From positions 1 to 7,216 of the forward strand of contig CAMODY010000092.1 in assembly GCA_946611595.1 (NCBI GenBank): 7,216 nucleotides of DNA. The letters run 5' to 3'. A program made the position numbers and the translations under genes. The notes beneath the pieces are model-generated. The model ran no database searches. It worked only from the letters and a program-made list of their open reading frames with translations, and had not been told where the DNA came from. This DNA is from an uncultured Clostridia bacterium. GTDB taxonomy: Bacteria; Bacillota; Clostridia; Lachnospirales; Lachnospiraceae. This document shows, piece after piece, positions 1 through 4,211 of the stretch; positions within the stretch are counted from its first letter, which is position 1; the number at the start of each line of letters is the position of its first letter.

Positions 1-1
1 C

Positions 2-7
2 AAGGAG
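2..7 (+). promoter_or_regulatory. Possible ribosome binding site of dut, with long spacing
   Basis: AAGGAG lies 13 bases before the dut ATG, clearly longer than the 7-8 bases seen at most other genes in this window. No better start codon lies closer, and the protein from this ATG has the normal dUTPase N-terminus. All three plus frames reach a stop between base 8 and base 24, one of them as TGA overlapping the dut ATG, so an upstream gene could end right here. The window edge prevents telling which. Confidence 0.45.
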
Positions 8-20
8 TAAGCCTTAACAC

Positions 21-464
21 ATGAAAGCAACAGTCAATGTTAAAAAATTAGATGATAAAGCAATCCTTCCGACATACGGAAGTGAATTCAGCGCAGGGGC
101 AGATCTTTATGCCTGCCTTGAGGAAGCCGTAACAATCGAACCAGGAGAGGCTGTGCTGATCCATACAGGTCTTGCAATGGAAATTCCGGTCGGTTATGCA
201 GGCCTTATTTACGCAAGGAGCGGTCTTGCAACGAAGAAGGGTCTCGCGCCATCTAATAAAGTTGGTGTTGTCGATGCAGACTATCGCGGAGAAGTCATGG
301 TATCGCTGTTTAATCATTCAAAGGAAGCCAGAGTGATCGAACATGGCGAGCGAATCGCCCAGCTTGTGATCACCCCGTTTTTAGGTGCAGAATGGAATCC
401 GGTTGAGGAACTGAATGAGACCCAAAGAGGAGAGGGCGGCTTTGGTTCTACTGGAACAAAGTAG
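21..464 (+). CDS. dut: dUTP diphosphatase (dUTPase)
   Basis: This enzyme hydrolyses dUTP to dUMP and diphosphate, keeping uracil out of DNA and supplying dUMP for thymidylate synthesis. It is a cytosolic homotrimer in this family. All five trimeric dUTPase motifs are visible in order in the 147-residue product: AGADLYA (residues 25-31), ARSGLA (65-70), GVVDADYRGEV (82-92, with the catalytic-pocket Asp and Tyr), GERIAQLVI (109-117) and the C-terminal RGEGGFGSTG (136-145), the Gly-rich arm that closes over the active site of the neighbouring subunit. The length is normal for bacterial Dut. The stop codon is followed at once by the ribosome site of the small membrane-protein gene at 481, so the two are probably co-transcribed and end at the terminator at 623-659. 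No promoter can be seen because only 20 bases precede the gene. Confidence 0.97.
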   Translation: MKATVNVKKLDDKAILPTYGSEFSAGADLYACLEEAVTIEPGEAVLIHTGLAMEIPVGYAGLIYARSGLATKKGLAPSNKVGVVDADYRGEVMVSLFNHSKEARVIEHGERIAQLVITPFLGAEWNPVEELNETQRGEGGFGSTGTK

Positions 465-480
465 AGAAGGAGCGGATATT

Positions 481-603
481 ATGAAAAAGAAAAAAGCAAA
501 ACAGATCAAAAAATATTCTGCGCTTGGAGTTTCTTTTGTAGTAATAGGAGCTTTTGTTGTCCTTGCGATCTTAGAAGAGAAGGGCATTATTGACCTGGTA
601 TAA
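481..603 (+). CDS. Small single-pass membrane protein, 40 residues, unknown function
   Basis: A short gene starting at ATG 481, with a good ribosome site (AAGGAG at 467-472, 8 bases before the start) just after the dut stop. The product has a strongly basic N-terminus (MKKKKAKQIKK), then one hydrophobic segment at about residues 12-31, then a short tail containing two Glu (about residues 32-40). By the positive-inside rule the Lys-rich end should be cytoplasmic. The open frame extends upstream to 415, but those codons lie inside dut and lack a ribosome site, so the start at 481 is preferred. It is the last gene before the terminator and probably shares the dut transcript. I do not recognise a family, and nothing in the sequence reveals a function. 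The strong ribosome site and membrane-protein composition argue that it is real rather than chance. Confidence 0.7.
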   Translation: MKKKKAKQIKKYSALGVSFVVIGAFVVLAILEEKGIIDLV

Positions 604-615
604 TTTTTAGATTCG

Positions 616-665
616 AAAAAAGAAAGACGCTGTTTCCCGAATATGGAAATAGCGTCTTTTTATTT
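616..665. terminator. Bidirectional intrinsic terminator between dut/small ORF and the LCP gene
   Basis: A 15-bp stem pairs 623-637 with 645-659 (one G-T wobble at 632/650) around a 7-base loop. A run of T follows on the plus strand (657-666, broken by one A) and a run of A precedes it (616-621), which reads as a T run on the minus strand. It lies 20 bases after the small ORF stop and just beyond the stop of the converging LCP gene, so it can end transcription from both sides. Confidence 0.9.
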
Positions 666-672
666 TGTATGA

Positions 673-2892
673 TCAGCCGTCGACATTATTTGTGGTGCCG
701 CCGGTATCTCCGCCTGTGTCACCACCGGTATCTCCGCCTGTGTCACCGCCGGTACCTTCACCGCCGCCGGTATCTTCGCCAGCAGTACCTTCACCGCCAC
801 CGCCGGTATCTCCAGCTGTGTCGCCACTGGTATCTACACTCGTATCTGCCGCAGGAGTGGCTGCAGTAGTAGTTTCCGTCGGCTCTTCTTCCTCATCTCC
901 GGCTACTTCAGGGACTGGACCCGGTTCAGCGATATAAGTATAATCATCGCCTTCTTCTTTCATCTGAAGAGCAACAACTTCTTCGCCAGCATAAAGGGCT
1001 CTCAGCATTTCCTGTACATTACGGATCGACTGTGCATACGGCATGCAAACGTACAGTCCCATCTCACCCATGGAGTAGGTTGCCTGAATGAGTCCGCCGC
1101 CTTCAGAACTTGCTTTTACAATGTTCCAGCCGCCGCCTTCAGCAAGCTGTTTTTTAACAAGAGCAGAAATACTGCTTTTCGGCATATTCGTGATACAGCA
1201 TTTCTCTAATGTTTTGATCAGCTGTGCATAAGCTGTAAATCCGGCAGAGGAGAGGAGCTTATTAATGATCGCTTCAATAACCATCTGCTGGTGACGTCCA
1301 CGCTCATTGTCTCCGTCTTCAAGGCTTTCTCTTTCACGGCAATATTCAAGAGCCTGCCATCCTGCAAGATGAATGTTACCTTCCGGATAAATACTGTCAC
1401 TATAGGAAAATCCGAATTCATATGGGTTGTACAGGTCAATTCCGCCTAAAGCATCAATGATATCGATAAGGGATGAGAAGTTGACCTTACAGTAATAATC
1501 AATGTCATATCCATAAAGAGCACTCATTGTGTCAACCTGGCAGTCAACGCCGTAGACACCGGCATGTGTCAGCTTATCTCGCATACCGCCTGATACACCC
1601 GGAAGTTCAACATAGTAGTCACGAGGAGTGTTGATCATCAGTACCTGACGGGAGACCGGATTGACTGCGATCAGCATATTTACGTCAGAACGGCCTGAGA
1701 TGGAAATCTCACCATATTCATCATTTCCGCTGATATAGAAGAGGAATGGCTGGGTTGTAACGTCGACATTGCTGCCTGACTTAATGTCAACCTGTTCCTT
1801 GATTGTGATCGTTTTGATCACACGGGTCTCTTCCTGGAATTTTTCATGTTTTTCTTCAATTGCTGTTAAGAAGTCACGGTTGTAGATAATTGCCTTGACT
1901 TCGCCGGAATAGAGGGCATCTGCCTGATTCAGAGCAGAAGTATAGTCTTTTGTCTTAGGTTCCTTACCAATCTCTTCGTCAATTTCGGTAAGTGCAGTAT
2001 TTAAATTGATTGGCTGGAAAGTTGCCTGTGTACCAAAGGTATAATCGGCTGCATCCTTTATCTTTTTAGCAGGATCATTTGCCATAACAACGACATCGAT
2101 ATAGTCGATATCATATGCAACATCTTCAGACACCTTATCAATTGCTTTGTTCGTGATAATGACATAGTAATTGCCTACGAGCAAAACAATGCAGAGGATG
2201 ATTGAGAAGATCTTTCCAATTATAGGCAACTTTTTATATCGCTTTAACTGGCTGAAAAAGACCAGGAGCCAAAGGATGATGAGAACGACAACTAAAACGA
2301 TAAACAGTCCTGCCGGCAGCACATCGAGGATGGTTAAAACAATGATCAAAGCAATTGAAAGAACTGCCTGAAGAGCCAGCAGGATAATTGCAAAAATATC
2401 TTTCTTTAATGTCTTTTTAGACTTACCGCTTTTTCTTGTGGCTTTTTGTGACTTAGAAGAAGCATTAGCAGCGGCAGCACGTCTTGTCTGTTCAGCGGCA
2501 GCACGTCTTGCCTGCTCAGCAGCAGAACGCTGTCTTACAGCCCTTTCCTGGGAAGTGCTTCTTGAAGTTCTTTGTGCATTGGTATGTACAGCATTATTTC
2601 TTGCAGCTCTTTGAGCGCCTGAAGAGACAGAACTACTTCTTGCGCTTCTTTGCTCACCTGCATAGGAAGAATCACTTCTTACAGATCGATTCATATTACT
2701 GTACTTCCTGCTTTGAGCAGAAGCAGGTCTTCCGCTTCTGGAAGCGGCTTTGCCTGCTGCCTGAGAAGATGCATGACGAGCAGCTGCCTCTCTGGAAGAT
2801 GCAGCTCTTTGTCCAGATCTTCTGCGCTCTGGCATGTCAAATTCTTCCGCTCTTCTGGAATAATTCACTTCATTATTTCTGCTGTATTTCAT
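673..2892 (-). CDS. LytR-CpsA-Psr (LCP) family cell-wall polymer transferase, extended form
   Basis: LCP enzymes move lipid-linked glycopolymers (teichoic acids, capsules) onto peptidoglycan outside the membrane. The 739-residue product has, in order: an Arg/Ser/Ala-rich cytoplasmic region (1-160, roughly 28 Arg); three hydrophobic segments (about 165-189, 193-214, 226-246) with a basic KRYKK loop inside; an extracytoplasmic accessory region (about 260-388); the LCP domain (about 390-548); and an acidic then Gly/Asp/Thr repeat tail (650-739). LCP hallmarks are SGRSDVNM (Arg401, Asp403), NTPRD (Arg424) and RERESLEDGDNERGRHQQ (Arg519, Arg521, Arg531), matching the phosphate-binding Arg/Asp set of Cps2A and TagT. 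The three-segment plus accessory-domain plan resembles streptococcal CpsA. ATG 2892 is chosen because AAGAGG (2900-2905) sits 7 bases away; the TTG at 2898 would leave one base. The gene stands alone between a divergent promoter region and a shared terminator. The exact polymer substrate cannot be told. Confidence 0.93.
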   Translation of the reverse strand: MKYSRNNEVNYSRRAEEFDMPERRRSGQRAASSREAAARHASSQAAGKAASRSGRPASAQSRKYSNMNRSVRSDSSYAGEQRSARSSSVSSGAQRAARNNAVHTNAQRTSRSTSQERAVRQRSAAEQARRAAAEQTRRAAAANASSKSQKATRKSGKSKKTLKKDIFAIILLALQAVLSIALIIVLTILDVLPAGLFIVLVVVLIILWLLVFFSQLKRYKKLPIIGKIFSIILCIVLLVGNYYVIITNKAIDKVSEDVAYDIDYIDVVVMANDPAKKIKDAADYTFGTQATFQPINLNTALTEIDEEIGKEPKTKDYTSALNQADALYSGEVKAIIYNRDFLTAIEEKHEKFQEETRVIKTITIKEQVDIKSGSNVDVTTQPFLFYISGNDEYGEISISGRSDVNMLIAVNPVSRQVLMINTPRDYYVELPGVSGGMRDKLTHAGVYGVDCQVDTMSALYGYDIDYYCKVNFSSLIDIIDALGGIDLYNPYEFGFSYSDSIYPEGNIHLAGWQALEYCRERESLEDGDNERGRHQQMVIEAIINKLLSSAGFTAYAQLIKTLEKCCITNMPKSSISALVKKQLAEGGGWNIVKASSEGGGLIQATYSMGEMGLYVCMPYAQSIRNVQEMLRALYAGEEVVALQMKEEGDDYTYIAEPGPVPEVAGDEEEEPTETTTAATPAADTSVDTSGDTAGDTGGGGEGTAGEDTGGGEGTGGDTGGDTGGDTGGDTGGTTNNVDG
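701..748 (-). repeat. 24-bp tandem repeat coding the GGDT tail of the LCP protein
   Basis: Bases 701-724 and 725-748 are two copies of a 24-bp unit differing only at the last base. Each copy contains two related 12-bp subunits coding Gly-Gly-Asp-Thr. Degenerate copies continue to about 835, coding Gly/Glu/Asp/Thr. It is part of the LCP reading frame, and copy number can be expected to vary by slippage without shifting the frame. Confidence 0.85.
2470..2517 (-). repeat. 24-bp tandem repeat in the Arg/Ala-rich N-terminus of the LCP protein
   Basis: Bases 2470-2493 and 2494-2517 are two copies of a 24-bp unit with two C/T differences, each coding an RRAAAEQ-type octapeptide. Looser Arg/Ser/Ala-coding repeats extend through 2517-2850. 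The repeat suggests the cytoplasmic extension grew by duplication. Confidence 0.75.
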
Positions 2893-2899
2893 TTCCAAT

Positions 2900-2905
2900 C
2901 CTCTT
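2900..2905 (-). promoter_or_regulatory. Ribosome binding site that fixes the LCP start
   Basis: On the minus strand AAGAGG lies 7 bases before ATG 2892 but only one base before the alternative in-frame TTG at 2898. This favours the ATG and a 739-residue protein. Confidence 0.75.
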
Positions 2906-2928
2906 ATCCGGGTTTTTCCAAATCAACT

Positions 2929-2972
2929 GGTCAATTCTATAGAAGAAATGTGTTTAAAACATGAATTTGACC
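2929..2972. repeat. Cluster of inverted repeats in the LCP 5' leader
   Basis: Three nested or adjacent symmetrical elements occur. The outer arms 2929-2937 (GGTCAATTC) and 2963-2972 (GAATTTGACC) are complementary except for one extra base. Between them lies the perfect 10-bp palindrome TTCTATAGAA (2935-2944, partly overlapping the left arm) and the near palindrome TGTTT-A-AAACA (2951-2961). Downstream of the proposed minus promoter, these could be protein operators or an RNA hairpin in the LCP leader. Function is inferred only. Confidence 0.5.
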
Positions 2973-2993
2973 AAAATATCAACCTATTATAAT
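2967..2993 (+). promoter_or_regulatory. Possible divergent plus-strand promoter sharing the same -10 octamer
   Basis: The octamer ATTATAAT (2986-2993) is its own reverse complement, so it also gives TATAAT on the plus strand (2988-2993). TTGACC (2967-2972) lies upstream with a 15-base gap, which is shorter than the usual 17. Transcription would run towards the small ribbon-helix-helix gene at 3132, with a leader of about 130 bases. Spacing makes this uncertain. Confidence 0.35.
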
Positions 2994-3015
2994 TGAAGCT
3001 CATATTGCTTTGCAA
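2986..3015 (-). promoter_or_regulatory. Sigma-A type promoter of the LCP gene
   Basis: Read on the minus strand, TTGCAA (3010-3015) is separated by 18 bases from a perfect TATAAT (2986-2991). Transcription would begin near 2979, giving a leader of about 87 bases before ATG 2892. Confidence 0.6.
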
Positions 3016-3023
3016 GTTGTATC

Positions 3024-3038
3024 TTGGAACCGTTTACA
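3024..3038. promoter_or_regulatory. cre-like operator (CcpA/LacI-family type site)
   Basis: The 15 bases starting TTGGAACCG and ending TTTACA fit every fixed position of the published cre consensus WTGNAANCGNWNNCW. The site is centred at 3031, about 52 bases upstream of the predicted LCP transcription start near 2979, and about 100 bases before the 3132 gene. Upstream placement at this distance is where CcpA acts as an activator at known Bacillus promoters such as ackA. The match is seen; the regulator and direction of effect are inferred. Confidence 0.5.
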
Positions 3039-3057
3039 TGTATTTCGGGACATTTTT

Positions 3058-3087
3058 TTAAGAAAATGGGAAGTCCTGTGCTAGAGT
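3058..3087 (+). promoter_or_regulatory. Possible promoter of the ribbon-helix-helix gene
   Basis: TAGAGT (3082-3087), preceded by TG one base upstream (an extended -10), lies 18 bases after the weak -35 TTAAGA (3058-3063). It is about 40 bases before the start codon at 3132. It is an alternative or addition to the promoter around 2967-2993. Confidence 0.35.
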
Positions 3088-3131
3088 CGTAACACCACAA
3101 GTTCAAAGATCAAAAAACAGGAGGCAAAAAA

Positions 3132-3326
3132 ATGGTTATTTCAGTAAGAATCAGTGATGAGGAAGGTTATCTGGTCAAAGCATATGCTGCAAAATGCGGA
3201 TTAAGCGTATCCCAGTTCATGCGAAAGGCAGTATATGATCAATTTGATAATGATTACACATTGACAAAAGAAGAAATGGAGGTGGTAAGAGAACTGACAT
3301 CCTATGATCCTGAAGCTAAGATATAA
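3132..3326 (+). CDS. Ribbon-helix-helix protein, RelB/DUF6290 antitoxin-like, orphan
   Basis: A 64-residue protein with the typical ribbon-helix-helix layout: a short beta strand MVISVRIS (1-8) whose alternating Val/Ser/Arg side chains contact DNA in this fold, helix A (about 10-22), a turn at CGLS, and helix B beginning SVSQFMRKAVYDQF (about 25-38). The tail (39-64) is acidic and ends SYDPEAKI. RelB/DinJ and DUF6290 proteins of Firmicutes share the pattern of V-x-R-x-S/D-x-E-E followed by S-x-S-x-F/L-x-R. AGGAGG (3119-3124) lies 7 bases before the ATG. No RelE/ParE-type toxin frame follows; a terminator and the upp promoter come next, so it stands alone. Such proteins bind palindromic operators as dimers and often repress their own gene. 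Here it may act on the divergent LCP/own promoter region, which is inference. The fold call is fairly firm and the biological role is not. Confidence 0.8.
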   Translation: MVISVRISDEEGYLVKAYAAKCGLSVSQFMRKAVYDQFDNDYTLTKEEMEVVRELTSYDPEAKI

Positions 3327-3345
3327 AAAAGGGAATATCGAAGCA

Positions 3346-3380
3346 AAAAGGCGGCGGAGTAGACCCGCTGCCTTTTATAT
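3346..3380 (+). terminator. Intrinsic terminator after the ribbon-helix-helix gene
   Basis: A 12-bp stem pairs AAAAGGCGGCGG (3346-3357) with 3365-3376 (one G-T wobble) around a 7-base loop, followed by the AT-rich stretch TTTTATATAT. It begins 20 bases after the stop and separates this gene from upp. The U tract is interrupted, so efficiency may be moderate. Confidence 0.8.
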
Positions 3381-3393
3381 ATCGGGAAATAGA

Positions 3394-3422
3394 TTGAAAA
3401 AAGCCCCCCTGCGTGATAAACT
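3394..3422 (+). promoter_or_regulatory. Promoter of upp
   Basis: TTGAAA (3394-3399) and TAAACT (3417-3422) are separated by exactly 17 bases, with TG at the extended -10 position (3414-3415). Transcription would start near 3429, giving a short leader of about 28 bases. No PyrR-like leader structure or attenuator fits in that space. Confidence 0.6.
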
Positions 3423-3456
3423 TGCATAAATGGATCAGATTACAAGGGAGGCAGAC

Positions 3457-4077
3457 ATGTTAACAGTTCTTGATCATTCACTTATCAAACACAAATTATC
3501 TATTATGAGGCAGGAAGATACCTCAACCTATATTTTCAAACAGAACCTGGACGAGATTGCAAAACTGATGGCTTATGAGGTCACAAGAAATGTTCCGATC
3601 GTGGAAAAGAAGATCAATACTCCGATCTGCGAAACGACCGGTTATGAATTAGCTGAAAAGATCGTTCTGGTTCCGATCCTTCGTGCGGGTATCGGCCTTG
3701 TAGATGGATTCCGTGATATCATCCCGACTGCTAAGATCGGACATATCGGAATGTACAGGGATCATAGAACTTTAGAACCGCATGAATACTATGCAAAGTT
3801 CCCGAAAGACATGGATAAATCCATCGTAATCGTTACCGATCCAATGCTGGCTACCGGAGGAAGTGCATCTGCTGCTATCACGAATATTAAAAAGCGTGGA
3901 GCAAAGAAGATCATGCTGGTTTGCTTAGTCGGTGTACCGGAAGGCGTAAAGCGAATCGAGGAAGATCATCCGGATGTAGATATTACGCTTGCTGCTTTGG
4001 ATGATCACTTAAACGAAAAAGGATATATCGTTCCGGGTCTAGGAGATGCAGGTGACCGCCTGTTTGGAACAGCTTAA
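3457..4077 (+). CDS. upp: Uracil phosphoribosyltransferase
   Basis: Upp salvages uracil: uracil plus PRPP gives UMP and diphosphate, in the cytosol. The 206-residue product has the family's usual length and landmarks: the N-terminal VLDHSLIKHKLSIMR (4-18), the RAG loop in VPILRAGIGLVDG (72-84), the flexible YRDHRTLEPHEYYAKFP segment (100-116), the PRPP-binding DPMLATGGSA (128-137) and the uracil-binding C-terminus GYIVPGLGDAGDRLFGT (189-205). The start at 3457 is chosen because GGAGG lies 5 bases before it and it gives the standard Upp N-terminus; the open frame back to 3430 has no ribosome site and begins at the predicted transcription start. It is apparently monocistronic, with a promoter at 3394-3422 and a terminator at 4118-4151. 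No uracil permease gene lies next to it in this window. Confidence 0.97.
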   Translation: MLTVLDHSLIKHKLSIMRQEDTSTYIFKQNLDEIAKLMAYEVTRNVPIVEKKINTPICETTGYELAEKIVLVPILRAGIGLVDGFRDIIPTAKIGHIGMYRDHRTLEPHEYYAKFPKDMDKSIVIVTDPMLATGGSASAAITNIKKRGAKKIMLVCLVGVPEGVKRIEEDHPDVDITLAALDDHLNEKGYIVPGLGDAGDRLFGTA

Positions 4078-4117
4078 GTTCACGCTTTAGACACGGAAAA
4101 AATATATACTGACGAAT

Positions 4118-4155
4118 AAAAATCGGGAAAGGACAACCTTTCTTGGTTTTTGTTG
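4118..4155 (+). terminator. Intrinsic terminator of upp
   Basis: Bases 4118-4132 pair with 4137-4151 (15 bp including G-T wobbles at 4123/4146, 4125/4144 and 4126/4143) around the 4-base loop ACAA, with a TTTTT end to the stem and TGTTGT after it. It lies about 40 bases after the upp stop and before the ribosome site of the next gene. Confidence 0.8.
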
Positions 4156-4198
4156 TCATATTAAAAATATTTTTACCGCGGGATAAGGAATCCTGCAT

Positions 4199-4204
4199 TG
4201 GAGG
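4199..4204 (+). promoter_or_regulatory. Ribosome binding site supporting a GTG start
   Basis: TGGAGG lies 7 bases before GTG 4212. The first in-frame ATG (4143) lies inside the stem of the upp terminator and lacks a ribosome site, so GTG 4212 is the better start. Confidence 0.8.
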
Positions 4205-4211
4205 AACTTCA

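Noticed and set aside
701..748. Tandem repeat considered as a CRISPR fragment
   Set aside because: The units are directly adjacent with no spacers and lie in frame inside a coding sequence.
665..937. Plus-strand Pro/Val/Ser-rich open frame
   Set aside because: It is the antisense shadow of the GGDT repeats of the LCP gene; the composition follows from the repeat and it has no ribosome site of its own.
2893..2898. TTG start for the LCP gene at 2898
   Set aside because: The ribosome site AAGAGG would be only one base away; ATG 2892 has a 7-base gap.
2484..2964. Two overlapping plus-strand frames opposite the LCP N-terminus
   Set aside because: Both are antisense to the Arg/Ser/Ala-coding repeats, lack ribosome sites and have compositions expected from antisense codons.
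3430..3456. Upstream ATG for upp
   Set aside because: It has no ribosome site, sits at the predicted transcription start, and adds residues not typical of Upp.
3327..3456. Search for a toxin gene after the ribbon-helix-helix gene
   Set aside because: Only a terminator and the upp promoter fit in the space; no toxin frame is present on either strand.
4163..4174. AAAAATATTTTT palindrome and TTGTCA (4153-4158) as a promoter for the membrane-protein/dnaG group
   Set aside because: No -10 hexamer lies 16-18 bases after TTGTCA; the sequence there is GC-rich (CCGCGG). The promoter remains unidentified.
4143..4211. Upstream ATG for the membrane-protein gene, giving a hydrophobic N-terminus like a signal peptide
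   Set aside because: The ATG lies in the upp terminator stem with no ribosome site, whereas GTG 4212 has TGGAGG 7 bases before it.
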